DNA of 64,000 bases from Phycisphaerales bacterium UBA7800 (GCA_002480565.1 DLCK01000080.1:8300-72299), one strand, 5' to 3'; positions 27,461 to 36,610 are shown, counted from the first letter of the stretch. Made by a program: numbers and translations. The notes: generated by a model not told the origin, from the letters alone.

Positions 27461-27487
27461 ACCGTAGGCGATGGCTACGGTTTTTTT
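27461..27487 (+). terminator. Rho-independent terminator
   Basis: ACCGTAG and CTACGGT form a 7-bp stem around a GCGATGG loop, followed by seven T. It lies between the end of the TPR gene and the convergent PEP-CTERM gene and marks the downstream end of the exopolysaccharide cluster. Confidence 0.8.
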
Positions 27488-27545
27488 ATGCGCTCTATTA
27501 AAGCGGTGAAGTTCAAGTAGGTGATTGAGATGTCAGCTGATTTCA

Positions 27546-28205
27546 TCAGGCTCCGCAACGTGATCGACGGCGTCTCCGACGAAGCAATACCAGGGATGCC
27601 ATTGCCATTAGGCTGATACTCGCTGGTTCGGGAACAGACTGGGCACGTACGCGACGGCTCACTTCAAAGGATAACGGCAGGGCGGTACCAGTCTTGGCGA
27701 TACTCACGAGACTGGCGCTGCGACGTGATTGTTGCTTGGATGTATTGACTAAAGTGCGGAAGCTGTTATCAAGGGTTGCAAGGACAGTACCATCTCCACA
27801 GCATGCCAGCCACTGAGAATCCAACGGGAGTTGGTTAGTGCCGTTGGCACGGATACTGCTGATTTGTCCAAATAATTGTAAGGCATCATCCCCTGACCGT
27901 TCGGATTGCTCAGGGTGCACAAGAAGTAGTTCCATCCAAATTGGAAATGTGAATTGCGTGATCTGCTGCATGAAGTCGCGAATATGTGATTCGGATACAT
28001 CATGGCTGGCGGCAACTGCATCACCCTTGCTTGTTATGGAGGAATCGACAAACGGAATACCATGGGTGCGGGTTACACTCAGAGAGCGCGAGTGAAAACT
28101 ATCGTCGGCAGGATTTAGAATCGCTGCAGACGTAGGATAGACATAACTGATCCCTAAGACCAGCATCCAGACAACATATGTAATATGTCTGGCGGTGCGA
28201 CTCAT
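27546..28205 (-). CDS. PEP-CTERM sorting-signal protein, function unknown
   Basis: The 219-residue protein has an N-terminal signal peptide (about residues 1-27, ending PTSA). It ends with a textbook PEP-CTERM tail: VPEPASISLMAMASLVLL followed by a run of six arginines. The middle is not recognised. It should be exported and processed by the exosortase encoded at 19548. I chose ATG 28205 because GGAGGGG lies about 9 bases before it; the frame is open further to 28322. It is convergent to the cluster and divergent from the next small gene. Confidence 0.85.
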   Translation of the reverse strand: MSRTARHITYVVWMLVLGISYVYPTSAAILNPADDSFHSRSLSVTRTHGIPFVDSSITSKGDAVAASHDVSESHIRDFMQQITQFTFPIWMELLLVHPEQSERSGDDALQLFGQISSIRANGTNQLPLDSQWLACCGDGTVLATLDNSFRTLVNTSKQQSRRSASLVSIAKTGTALPLSFEVSRRVRAQSVPEPASISLMAMASLVLLRRRRRRSRCGA

Positions 28206-28537
28206 TGCGTCCCATCCCCTCCAAATATACTCTCGGATTCGGCAAAATACCGAACCTACTTTCTCCATATGCAGTGTAATCGCTCTTGGACTTAAGACAA
28301 TTACAACTCCATAAAACAACAAAAACCATCATTTATTACAGTGGTTTGAGCATTCGGTGCGGGTTGTATCGATTGAAGGGGATCTGTGGATTGTAGTGAT
28401 TATAGTGGCGGGCATGTGAAACTTCGGTTAGTCATAAATGTTTAGTCTGGTCAGTTGGGATAGACTGCAACATAATTGAAATGTTCACAATACATCTGGT
28501 CGCATGATGGTCAATGTATTGGGCAGGGGAGGGAACC
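28206..28537. promoter_or_regulatory. Divergent intergenic region
   Basis: This 332-base gap separates the divergent PEP-CTERM gene and a small secreted-protein gene, so it should hold promoters for both. I see no hairpin or palindrome I can support. A strong GGGGAGGG ribosome site near 28526-28533 serves the plus-strand gene. Confidence 0.4.
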
Positions 28538-28951
28538 GTGACACATTCCCAAAGGCACAGTTGCAGTGGGCAATACGCGACTATGATTCAGAGTTTGATG
28601 CTTTGGAGCATGCTTGTTGCTGTTGGATTGTCTGGACAGTTGCATGCAAAACAGTCAACGCATGACTCCTCGTCGTCGGTGATTTCGCAGCAATTACTTG
28701 ACCAAGTAGACCAACTCTTGGCAGTAGAGCACCTCGAAGCATCCAACGATATGATTCAAGGTATGGGGCCATTGGTTCAGATCGCTGAGCAGGGCAAGGT
28801 TGATGTTGGCATTGTGGCGATTGGCAGGCAGTCTCAGAATGATCTTAAAGTGACTGCGATTCCTTTACCGGATGCTTTTGCGATGAGTTTATTTCTACTT
28901 ACGATTTTGATCATCGCCTATGTGATCCGGCGCGTTCGACTAGCAGTGTAA
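28538..28951 (+). CDS. Small secreted protein with an IPLPDA PEP-CTERM-like tail
   Basis: The 137-residue protein has a signal peptide (hydrophobic part about residues 17-34) and a short Ser/Gln-rich mature region. Its C-terminal block is built like an exosortase signal: IPLPDA, a 17-residue hydrophobic helix, then RRVRLAV. It resembles the VPLP-type variants of PEP-CTERM. The GTG start at 28538 is favoured by GGGGAGGG a few bases upstream; an ATG at 28514 is in frame. Function is unknown. Confidence 0.6.
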   Translation: MTHSQRHSCSGQYATMIQSLMLWSMLVAVGLSGQLHAKQSTHDSSSSVISQQLLDQVDQLLAVEHLEASNDMIQGMGPLVQIAEQGKVDVGIVAIGRQSQNDLKVTAIPLPDAFAMSLFLLTILIIAYVIRRVRLAV

Positions 28952-28981
28952 CGCCGAATTTATTTTGAGATTGAATGATAA

Positions 28982-29014
28982 ACGCCGCAACGTGTTGAAC
29001 ACGCGCGGTGTTTT
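28982..29014 (+). terminator. Rho-independent terminator
   Basis: A compound hairpin has an outer ACGCCGC/GCGGTGT stem and an inner CGTGT/ACACG stem, followed by TTTT. It lies between the small secreted-protein gene and the convergent gene at 29043. Confidence 0.7.
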
Positions 29015-29042
29015 AATGTTGCTCGTTAATGACGAGATGCTT

Positions 29043-29666
29043 TTATGGAGTGACCGGCTGATCCAGTGGCTGTTCAATGGTAGGTGAAGCTGTAGCGGTC
29101 TTAGGTTGACCGATCCATCCCTTGACATATGCCCCATATCCAATAAGTACGATCAGACCAAAGCATGCTGCTAGTCCCATGAGTGGCCTAAACAGTTCAT
29201 TGTGTGCTTCGCTCAAGAGGATGGCATTCTCACGCGACTGTTCCATTTCCTGAGCGACCTGATCCTGTTTCTCTTCAGACATTGCTGTGATGCTTAATGG
29301 ATTAGATGCTTTGTATTTCAACGGGTCTTCGTACAGTGAAACGGGTGATGGTGCTTTAAGGTGATGCTCATGCTTACCAATGGTCGGTTGATCGTCTTTA
29401 GTAGTTTGTTCAACTGAGATTTTGGGTGTATCCACAGCATCAGCTTGTGTCATTAATGCTTCGGTCACGCGTTGGCGAAATGCGTTGGCTTGCTGCTTAT
29501 CATCAAGTGATTGCAGTGATGCTTCGAAGAGCACTTTGGCCAATTGATCGCCACTCTTACCTGCTCGATCGCGCAAGGTGGTTAACTGCTCGGCATTATC
29601 CCAAATTGGATGATCCGAGTCTGTTTGAACTTTCGACTGTTCCTGGCCTGGTTTTGCCTGGTCCAT
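29043..29666 (-). CDS. Unknown protein with one C-terminal membrane segment
   Basis: I do not recognise this 207-residue protein. It is hydrophilic and rich in Gln, Asp, Lys and Ala for about 150 residues, then has one membrane segment (LMGLAACFGLIVLIGYGAYV) and a short Pro/Thr-rich tail. The N-terminal part may be helical. The layout resembles a cytoplasmic domain tethered to the membrane. ATG 29666 is chosen with AGGAC close by; the frame is open to 29717. No neighbour gives a clear clue. Confidence 0.6.
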   Translation of the reverse strand: MDQAKPGQEQSKVQTDSDHPIWDNAEQLTTLRDRAGKSGDQLAKVLFEASLQSLDDKQQANAFRQRVTEALMTQADAVDTPKISVEQTTKDDQPTIGKHEHHLKAPSPVSLYEDPLKYKASNPLSITAMSEEKQDQVAQEMEQSRENAILLSEAHNELFRPLMGLAACFGLIVLIGYGAYVKGWIGQPKTATASPTIEQPLDQPVTP

Positions 29667-29856
29667 GTCCTGTCTCTCTTTCCCCCACTTATTTAAAAAC
29701 AAGCAGAATCGACCCATTGGGTAGATTAATTGCGGACCCGTCCCACTGACTGCTATCGACCAACCATGCCGGGCACTTAAGCCGGATCACTACGATGAAT
29801 CAAAAAAATGTTTTACAAGGGCATAGAGTTGCTAGAACCTGATTTTTCGGACAAGT

Positions 29857-29886
29857 TTGTCGCAGTTATCCGGACGGTATTGTAAT
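29857..29886 (+). promoter_or_regulatory. Possible sigma-70 promoter for gcvT
   Basis: TTGTCG at 29857-29862 and TGTAAT at 29881-29886 are separated by 18 bases and lie about 80 bases before the gcvT start. The match is moderate and untested. Confidence 0.3.
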
Positions 29887-29963
29887 TTGATACACGAGAT
29901 GTCATTTGCCCGAGCAGTCGTTTGGGTGATACCATGTCGACTCTTTAAGACATACCACAGCAC

Positions 29964-31097
29964 ATGACAAAGGGCATAGCATTGCAGAGAACCGCTTTTT
30001 ATAAGTTTCATTCCGACCGTGGCGCCAAGTTCGTTGACTTCGCTGGCTGGGAGATGCCGATCTCCTTTGGCTCAGTAATTGATGAGCATAATCAGGTTCG
30101 CACCAAAGGTGGACTCTTTGACGTTTCACATATGGGACGTTTAAAACTGACAGGTCGTCATGTACGGCGTTTGCTTGAACGTATATTGACTCGCTATATC
30201 ACTGATATGGCTGACAAGTCCTGCCGCTATGCACTGGTTTGTAATGAGCAGGGTGGTGTGTTGGATGATGTGATTCTTTACAAATTCCCATCGCATTACA
30301 TGCTGGTGGTCAACGCTTCGAACCGACAGAAAATTCTTGAGCATTTAAACACGGTTGCCAAGGATGAAAGCCTGATCGTCAAGATTGATGATCAGACGGA
30401 GTCGACAGCTATGGTCGCGTTGCAAGGTCCACGCGTGATGGAGAAGATTGGTGAGTTTTCTCGTGAAGTGCCGACGCTTAAGCGTTATAGCTTCTGCGAA
30501 AAGAATCTGTTGATCCTCAAGATGACCATTAGTCGCACGGGCTATACCGGCGAAGACGGCGTGGAAGTGATCATGGGTTCGATGATGGCCGAGAAAGCCA
30601 TCAAGCTGCTGGTCAAGGAATCACCGAACCCTGAGGAAAACGTGATGAGTTCGGTCGGTCTTGCTGCCCGGGATACCTTGCGTCTTGAAGCTGCCATGCC
30701 ACTGTATGGCCACGAGCTTTCCGAGACGATTGACCCGTTGACCGCCGGTCTGGACTTTGCGGTGACACTCAACAAAGAAGAGTTGGATCGCGGTGAAAAG
30801 TTCATCGGCCAGGACGCACTCAAAGCCATCAAAGCCGCAGGACTTAAACAGAAACGTGTCGGCATCAAATTCGAAGGCAAACGTACTCCACGTCAAGATA
30901 TGACTGTGGTCAGTGATGGCAGTAAGGTCGGCTATGTCACCAGTGGTTGCCTGTCTCCGACTCTCGGCTATCCCATTGCGATGGCTTATGTCGATGTCGC
31001 AGTCTCTGAAATCGGCACCAAACTGTCGGTCGATCTTGGTAACGGTAAAACCATTGACGGTGAAGTCGTGGCATTGCCGTTCTACAAGAAACCGTAA
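29964..31097 (+). CDS. gcvT: Glycine cleavage system T protein (aminomethyltransferase)
   Basis: The 377-residue protein has the GcvT fold signatures: FYKFHSDRGAKFVDFAGWEMP at the start (beginning FYKFH), LFDVSHMGRL, GGVLDDVILYKF, SRTGYTGEDGVEV, AARDTLRLEAAMPLYGHEL and the C-terminal VTSGCLSPTLGYPIAMAYV. It releases ammonia and passes the methylene group to tetrahydrofolate from the aminomethyl-lipoyl H protein. The length is normal. No gcvH or gcvP is adjacent, so the other subunits must be encoded elsewhere. Confidence 0.93.
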   Translation: MTKGIALQRTAFYKFHSDRGAKFVDFAGWEMPISFGSVIDEHNQVRTKGGLFDVSHMGRLKLTGRHVRRLLERILTRYITDMADKSCRYALVCNEQGGVLDDVILYKFPSHYMLVVNASNRQKILEHLNTVAKDESLIVKIDDQTESTAMVALQGPRVMEKIGEFSREVPTLKRYSFCEKNLLILKMTISRTGYTGEDGVEVIMGSMMAEKAIKLLVKESPNPEENVMSSVGLAARDTLRLEAAMPLYGHELSETIDPLTAGLDFAVTLNKEELDRGEKFIGQDALKAIKAAGLKQKRVGIKFEGKRTPRQDMTVVSDGSKVGYVTSGCLSPTLGYPIAMAYVDVAVSEIGTKLSVDLGNGKTIDGEVVALPFYKKP

Positions 31098-31130
31098 AGA
31101 CTTCAGAATTTGAAATATAAATGAATATGA

Positions 31131-31167
31131 CGCGGGAACTCGAATTGGCGAGTTCCCGCGTTTTTTT
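31131..31167 (+). terminator. Strong rho-independent terminator after gcvT
   Basis: A perfect 12-bp stem (CGCGGGAACTCG / CGAGTTCCCGCG) with an AATTGG loop is followed by seven T. The T run touches the stop codon of the convergent AraC-type gene. Confidence 0.92.
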
Positions 31168-32161
31168 ACTGCATGTCCAACAACTGCCTGATTTGGTTGG
31201 CGGTGGTTTGCTTCTGGTTTTTACGGTAGTCCTTGGGAGTGCTGCCTGTGGCATTGCGGAACCAGTTGGTGAAGTGTGCCGGCTGTTTGAATGCCATGTC
31301 GAAAGCCAATTGCTTGATGGGAATCTTGCTGCTGATGAGCATGGTGCATGCATAGTTGAGTCGTTGCATCTGGGCATAGGCTTTAGGTGTCAGCCCCATT
31401 CGAGCGACGAAGATGCGATTGAGTTGGCTGATGCTAAGCCCTGCATGTTGCTCGATGGCTTTGCGATTGTAGGTTGTGTGACAGGCTGTTTGCTCAATGA
31501 ATCGCATGGTATCGTTGATCCGTTGATCGGTGACAAACTGCATGTTTAAAGTGCGATCCATTTGTTGCATACTGTGGTGATAGGCATTGACCCATTTGAG
31601 CATCGCCTGCTGAAGTTGAATGTACTGTGGCAGGGAGCAGCTGTGTTTGAGCATGCCTTCTTCCATGTACGGCAAGGTAGGTGTCAGATGCAGGACGCGT
31701 TTGCAGATGCGCGTGAGTTGTCCTGCTGCACGATTGAGATTGGCAAAGCGTTCTGCTGCAAAGCTGATCCATTGATCATGTGGGTAAAGCATTTGATGGT
31801 TGGGCCAACTGATAATGGTTCTGATGGAGATGATCCGAGCGTCATCCGAAAAGTGATGTTCAATCTTGTCCGCAACAGGGAAAAACCAGTTGCCATGTGC
31901 AACAGTCATATTGCCTGCGGTAGGGCTGGTGACCGTGACGTTGCCCTGGAGGATTTGCCAAGCAGTGATGGTGACGAACTCCGGGCCGACGTGGTGAAGT
32001 TCCTGAGGTGGACCTTCATACGCCCAGACGAGCTTCATGCGCATACGATCCCAATCAAGGTGCCTGAGTTGAGTTGGGGTGGTTTGCGGTCTCAATGCGT
32101 TGATATTGTAATTTTTTACGCAATTCTGGCAAGCGAAAACTCGCTTTTGTTCGAGTCTCAC
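31166..32161 (-). CDS. AraC-family transcriptional regulator
   Basis: The protein has an N-terminal cupin-like sensing region (HGNWFFPVADKIEHHF). Its C-terminal AraC domain over the last 100 residues has two helix-turn-helix units: AIEQHAGLSISQLNRIFVAR and IKQLAFDMAFKQPAHFTNWF. The GTG start at 32161 has no good ribosome site. ATG codons at 32044 or 32038 are alternatives. It is divergent from the pseudopilin-like gene at 32238, so that gene is its nearest candidate target. It probably senses a carbohydrate, but the ligand is unknown. Confidence 0.85.
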   Translation of the reverse strand: MRLEQKRVFACQNCVKNYNINALRPQTTPTQLRHLDWDRMRMKLVWAYEGPPQELHHVGPEFVTITAWQILQGNVTVTSPTAGNMTVAHGNWFFPVADKIEHHFSDDARIISIRTIISWPNHQMLYPHDQWISFAAERFANLNRAAGQLTRICKRVLHLTPTLPYMEEGMLKHSCSLPQYIQLQQAMLKWVNAYHHSMQQMDRTLNMQFVTDQRINDTMRFIEQTACHTTYNRKAIEQHAGLSISQLNRIFVARMGLTPKAYAQMQRLNYACTMLISSKIPIKQLAFDMAFKQPAHFTNWFRNATGSTPKDYRKNQKQTTANQIRQLLDMQ

Positions 32162-32237
32162 CGCCTAGACTATTCATATGAGATCACAGTGGGATTAATC
32201 CCATGGGTAGATGTATTGATTGTGGAAGGAACCAACC

Positions 32238-32957
32238 ATGCGACGATCCCGACTTGAAGGTTTTACACTCATTGAGTTACTTGTGGTGATTTCGATCATC
32301 GCGTTGCTGATCGCCATTTTACTTCCTGCTCTGGGGAAGGCTCGTAAGTCTGCTGCCCGTGTTGCTTGTCAGACGCGGTTGCATCATCTGATGGTTGCAT
32401 CATTGGCTTTTGCGGTGGACAACAAGGATACGTTCCCCAATCGCGGTAAGCCGGCCTACCCGCATGCGACCAGCGCCAATACCGGTAGCATTTACTTTGT
32501 CGATGCCAACCCGTCTGATCGGTACCCGCTGAATGTTTGGCAGGAACGTTACATGCAGGGCAGTCGAGGGGACACTTTGTTTTGCCCAGGTGACCTGGTC
32601 AACGATCCATCTCGCCGTGCCGATGCGCCGGGGTATAGCAAGGAATGGATGACCTATCAATATTTTGGTGATGCCAACATTGCCAACCGTTGGGGGTGGG
32701 GCCAGTGGCGATCGAGTCGTCAACTGCTTGATCCCAACGATGTGCATACCAGCCCCAAGACACCGATTTGGAGCTGTATCACGGCACGTTATAAGGCCAC
32801 CGGTCTATGGCTTGCACACGACTCGGCCAATGGCACAGAAACCCAGGGCCAAAACTCCGCGCAACTTGATGGTTCCGTCAAGTGGGTTCAGTTCGAAAAT
32901 CTCGAATGGGTCGTTTACAGCGGGAGCCTTGAATTCTACCGATGGGACAGACAGTAA
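32238..32957 (+). CDS. Pseudopilin-like protein (prepilin-type N-terminal cleavage/methylation domain)
   Basis: The 239-residue protein has a type IV prepilin leader: a short positive stretch, then GFTLIELLVVISIIALLIAI with Glu at mature position 5. Prepilin peptidase would cut after the Gly. The C-terminal domain contains LDGSVKWVQF, like the DG segment near the end of many planctomycete and lentisphaeral members. ATG 32238 has GGAAGGA upstream. It stands alone, away from any visible pilus or type II secretion genes. Confidence 0.87.
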   Translation: MRRSRLEGFTLIELLVVISIIALLIAILLPALGKARKSAARVACQTRLHHLMVASLAFAVDNKDTFPNRGKPAYPHATSANTGSIYFVDANPSDRYPLNVWQERYMQGSRGDTLFCPGDLVNDPSRRADAPGYSKEWMTYQYFGDANIANRWGWGQWRSSRQLLDPNDVHTSPKTPIWSCITARYKATGLWLAHDSANGTETQGQNSAQLDGSVKWVQFENLEWVVYSGSLEFYRWDRQ

Positions 32958-33073
32958 ACGATCAGACCTTCAGCAAGACGCATTGATAGATACATCAATT
33001 GTTGATGACGTCGACTTACCAAGCATAGATTCGTTTTGGATTGAATATCAGAACAACAATTGAATATTCTTGA

Positions 33074-33445
33074 TCACACATCAAAGCTTTGTGCGGCTTT
33101 GTCGTTGGTGTCCTGAATGTTGAAGGACAGATGCAAACGTGTGATGTGGAATATTTCATAGACCGATGGTTGAACCTGTGCGATGCGCAATTGGCCATGC
33201 GCTGCGTCGAGCTTACGCTGAATACCGATCATTTCACCAAGCAGACTTGAAGACAGATGTTCGACCATACTCATGTCGATGATCACGCGTGGATTCTGGC
33301 GGCGTTCAAGGATGTCGAAAATCACAGCACGCAATTTCTCGACCCATGCCTGGCCGGTGAGGAATTGGCCCAAGGGTTTGACCAGCACGATACCATCATG
33401 ACTTTTCTTGACTTCAATCGGACATTCACTGGTATTTAAACTCAT
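33074..33445 (-). CDS. STAS-domain protein (anti-sigma factor antagonist-like)
   Basis: The 123-residue protein is a single STAS domain: an opening beta strand (GIVLVKPLGQFLTG), then PRVIIDMSMVEHLSSSLLGEMIG. Serines lie at the site that is phosphorylated in SpoIIAA-type proteins. No anti-sigma kinase or phosphatase gene is adjacent. It could belong to a partner-switching or signalling pathway. The nearby sigma-factor gene at 34425 is on the same strand but not in an obvious operon. Confidence 0.8.
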   Translation of the reverse strand: MSLNTSECPIEVKKSHDGIVLVKPLGQFLTGQAWVEKLRAVIFDILERRQNPRVIIDMSMVEHLSSSLLGEMIGIQRKLDAAHGQLRIAQVQPSVYEIFHITRLHLSFNIQDTNDKAAQSFDV

Positions 33446-33554
33446 AGGTCAATCTTATTTGCGTCGTTATTGGGAAGATGAGTCCAGGGTGTGATGAAGG
33501 TATTCTACCAGAATCGCTGGCAGATCACACCCATTTAAAGGGGTATTTTTGTCG

Positions 33555-34172
33555 TTAACGATCTTTGACCCATTTGGCGGGTATCCCCATGTAAATGCCG
33601 CGTGGCTTGGTGTCTTTCGTCAGCACCGAGTTGGCACCAATGACGCAACCTTGAGCAATATGCGTGTTCGCTATGATCGTTGCATTGGCACCGATCCAGA
33701 TGTCCTGTTCAAGTGTAATGGGGCCAGCGACAGAAGGGGCCAATGCCATTGGTATATCAGTGACATGATGATCATGTCCGACCGTTGCAAGCACGACATG
33801 CGATGCGATGTTGCAGTAGGGGCCGATGGTTAATCCACCATGCCCGTAGAGAACAGCATTAGGTGCAAAGTGCGAGTGATGTCCGATGTGGATAAAGCTT
33901 TTCTCACTGTTACCTGTTGAAAGATAGACACCCGGATACAGAGTTACATGATCTTCGATGATCAGTTCACTGCTGCCTTGAATAAACACGTTTGGATAGA
34001 TGGTGACATCGTTGCCGATTCGACCGATGCGCAGCGCATCATGAAGGTGAAAACCGTGCATGATGGTGACGTTGTTGCCAACGGATAAACATTGGGGAGC
34101 ATGGATGATGGCATTCGGATCAACGATCACGTTCTCACCACAGGCTGAAAATTGTTTGCGCAGGTCGGTCAT
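33555..34172 (-). CDS. Hexapeptide-repeat acyltransferase
   Basis: The protein is almost entirely left-handed beta-helix repeats, such as VGNNVTIMHGFHLHD, IGNDVTIYPNVFI and IGANATIIANTHIAQGCVIG. It ends with GIYMGIPAKWVKDR, as in maltose/galactoside O-acetyltransferase relatives. It probably acetylates a sugar or sugar nucleotide. The start is uncertain among ATGs at 34172, 34184 and 34208; none has a clear ribosome site. Confidence 0.82.
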   Translation of the reverse strand: MTDLRKQFSACGENVIVDPNAIIHAPQCLSVGNNVTIMHGFHLHDALRIGRIGNDVTIYPNVFIQGSSELIIEDHVTLYPGVYLSTGNSEKSFIHIGHHSHFAPNAVLYGHGGLTIGPYCNIASHVVLATVGHDHHVTDIPMALAPSVAGPITLEQDIWIGANATIIANTHIAQGCVIGANSVLTKDTKPRGIYMGIPAKWVKDR

Positions 34173-34326
34173 GGATACTGACATTATACGGGAATATGCA
34201 ACAGTCAATTAAGTGATGCGATTCAGATCACAAACATGATATCGTCTGGATAGTTCATAATAAGTCGTCATGCCCCAAACGGGGTGTCAATCCAATACAT
34301 TGGCAGGATCATTGGCATCATCGCAT

Positions 34327-34362
34327 AAAAAAACACGGGATGCATCAACCTGCATCCCGTGT
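34327..34362 (-). terminator. Rho-independent terminator for the sigma-factor gene
   Basis: ACACGGGATGCA and TGCATCCCGTGT form a perfect 12-bp stem with a 6-base loop. The A run at 34327-34333 becomes the T run on the minus strand, so it terminates leftward transcription from the sigma-factor gene. Confidence 0.9.
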
Positions 34363-34424
34363 ATCAATTGGCGTTGATCGGCTATATAAATTTTAAATAA
34401 AATGAAATAAGTGCAGCGTAAAGC

Positions 34425-35417
34425 TTAGCGCAGATAATCGCCTTCCAAAGTTACGCGGATTTTCTTCAGAGCCTTGTTCTGGATCTGACGGACACGTTCC
34501 TTGGTCACGCCAATCAACCGTCCTACTTCTTCAAGGGTCAACGGCGAAGCGTCGGGTTGTTTGTGGAGTTTTTCGCCAATGGCAAAGCGGTGCTCAATGA
34601 CCTGCTTTTCGACCTTGGTCAGATCGGCGGTGTTCTTGTTGAGAATTTGCAACACTTCAGTCGCACAGTCCATCTCGTGACCTTCACGGCAGCGTTCCAT
34701 GTAGTCCGAGCGTTCCATCTTGGGATCAAAGTCCGCTGGGAACATCTGGCGATACCGCGTGTGCTTCATGCCGCTGCGTGAAAAGGCTTTGAGAATCGCA
34801 CGGCAGGCATAGGTTGAAAATTTGAATCCACGTCCAACATCAAACTTATCCACGGCACGCAGAAGAGCCATATTGCCTTCGCTGACCAGATCGGAAAAGT
34901 CCATGTCAATACTGCGGGCTCGCTTGGCCATGGCAAGAACCAAAGCCAGGTTCGTCTTGGCGATTTTATGACGGTAGTACTCAGAGCGTTCAAACCAACT
35001 AAATAGGTTGGCCTGGTTTTCGTCAGAAGGGGATTCCTGCTCGCTGATCTCGGCCTTGATCATCCAGACGCGATAGCGACAAAAATTAAATCGCAAGAAC
35101 AAAGTCTGCTCCTGCTCCGTAGTCAAGAGAAGAGACGATGCTTGTCGCATGGTGGTGGAAGTAGGAACATCCATCACTGGGCGATACCAGCTCGTATCCG
35201 GTTCTTGAATGACTGGCAATTCTTCAAAGAGTTTGGCTTCAAATTCCTGTTCATGAAAATCAGGATGATCGATGAAGTCAAAAGTCTCCGTGAAAATGCA
35301 CCTGAGAAACGGTTGCTTTGATTCTGATACGCGAGACCACCAAGCTGGATCAGTCTCTTGTGTCGGATCTATCGTTCCGTTTTCAGGCAACTTTGCCGTG
35401 CTGAGTGATGCACTCAT
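34425..35417 (-). CDS. Sigma-70 family RNA polymerase sigma factor, divergent
   Basis: The 330-residue protein has region 2 near residues 165-215 (LVSEGNMALLRAVDKFDVGRG, read from LVSEG, then FKFSTYACRAILKAFSRSG). A canonical region 4.2 helix-turn-helix lies at the end (LTLEEVGRLIGVTKERVRQI). In region 2.3-2.4 the usual WWIRQAI-type residues are replaced by CRAILKAF, and region 3 is short. The first 100 residues are not recognisable as region 1.1. It looks like an alternative group-2 or group-3 sigma factor. AGAGGCAGG lies upstream of the ATG. Confidence 0.85.
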   Translation of the reverse strand: MSASLSTAKLPENGTIDPTQETDPAWWSRVSESKQPFLRCIFTETFDFIDHPDFHEQEFEAKLFEELPVIQEPDTSWYRPVMDVPTSTTMRQASSLLLTTEQEQTLFLRFNFCRYRVWMIKAEISEQESPSDENQANLFSWFERSEYYRHKIAKTNLALVLAMAKRARSIDMDFSDLVSEGNMALLRAVDKFDVGRGFKFSTYACRAILKAFSRSGMKHTRYRQMFPADFDPKMERSDYMERCREGHEMDCATEVLQILNKNTADLTKVEKQVIEHRFAIGEKLHKQPDASPLTLEEVGRLIGVTKERVRQIQNKALKKIRVTLEGDYLR

Positions 35418-35897
35418 AGGCCAACCTGCCTCTCACACTGTTTGGGATACCCTATCCCTGTCTCTCACTATCTCTTCCCGCTGCTTTTAAAGACTCGGCG
35501 AAAGACTTGAACCGTGATCTTTTACTGACAGCACACACTCTCTGCTCTTAAAGTTACACTCTTTTGGGACGAGATGTTTCGAATACGCTAAATTTTTTTA
35601 TTTTTTTTTGCCTAAATTCGGTTTAACCCGTCATGAAAAACATCGTCCAATCCGGTTATATTTTGCCACTTTTTGATCAAATACCCTGGTGTAAAATTGA
35701 AAACAAACGACAGCGGCGTCTTAATTAAATTGTTGAGAATAATTGAATTACGTCAGGAATATTGCTTTGGTCAACTTGATTTATGTCGGTATGAACCTTA
35801 CGATTTGACTTACAGAATTTGACCGCTATGCCTTTTTCGGTGTAAGTCAACCATTAATACACTCAGAGACCTTTTTAGCACTCTCAAGGAGCCAAAC
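35418..35897. other. AT-rich intergenic region between sigma factor and sodA
   Basis: This 480-base divergent gap has no credible gene. It contains T-rich runs at about 35587-35609 and an AAGGAG ribosome site near 35884-35890 for sodA. TTGACT occurs near 35806, but no convincing -10 box follows. Promoters for both flanking genes should be here. Confidence 0.4.
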
Positions 35898-36521
35898 ATG
35901 GCATACGAAGTCCCCAGTCTGACTTATTCATTTGACGCACTTGAACCCCATATCGATGCGCGAACGATGGAAATTCATCACGACAAGCATCACGCAGCCT
36001 ACGTCAGCAAGCTCAACGCTGCTGTGGAAGGTCTGGAAGTGCCTGCATGTATCTGCGAATTGATCAGCGATATCAGCAAGCTTCCGGCCGATAAGCAGGG
36101 CGCTGTTCGCAATAACGGTGGCGGACACGCTAACCATACTCTGTTCTGGGAAATCATGGCTCCAGGTGGCGCATCAGCACCATCAGGTGACTTGGCTGCA
36201 GCGATCGAATCAGACCTTGGTGGTTTTGACGCATTCAAGACCGCATTCTCCAATGCCGCTGCAACCCGCTTCGGCTCCGGCTGGGCATGGTTATGTGTCA
36301 AGGAAGATGGCAAGCTCTGCGTCTGCTCAACACCCAATCAAGATAACCCCGTCATGAAGGGCATCGCCGAATGTGCAGCCAAGCCCATCCTTGGTCTGGA
36401 CGTTTGGGAACACGCTTATTACCTCAACTATCAAAACCGTCGTCCTGATTACGTTGCTGCATTCTTCAACGTCATCAACTGGGACGTCGTGGCTGCCAAA
36501 TACGCCAAAGCCAAAGGCTAA
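35898..36521 (+). CDS. sodA: Superoxide dismutase, manganese type
   Basis: The 207-residue protein has all four metal ligands in expected settings: HHDKHHAAYV, GGGHANHTLFW, and the pair in LDVWEHAYYLNY. It turns superoxide into oxygen and hydrogen peroxide. The NNGGGHANH segment and the Gln in TPNQDNPVM are typical of manganese rather than iron enzymes. No signal peptide is seen, so it is cytoplasmic. Confidence 0.93.
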   Translation: MAYEVPSLTYSFDALEPHIDARTMEIHHDKHHAAYVSKLNAAVEGLEVPACICELISDISKLPADKQGAVRNNGGGHANHTLFWEIMAPGGASAPSGDLAAAIESDLGGFDAFKTAFSNAAATRFGSGWAWLCVKEDGKLCVCSTPNQDNPVMKGIAECAAKPILGLDVWEHAYYLNYQNRRPDYVAAFFNVINWDVVAAKYAKAKG

Positions 36522-36610
36522 ACCAATCCATTCCAACGATTGGAACCCCGAAGCTTGACTGCTTTTCATTGTGACATGTTCACAGATGAATGGCCTGAAA
36601 GCTTCATATA

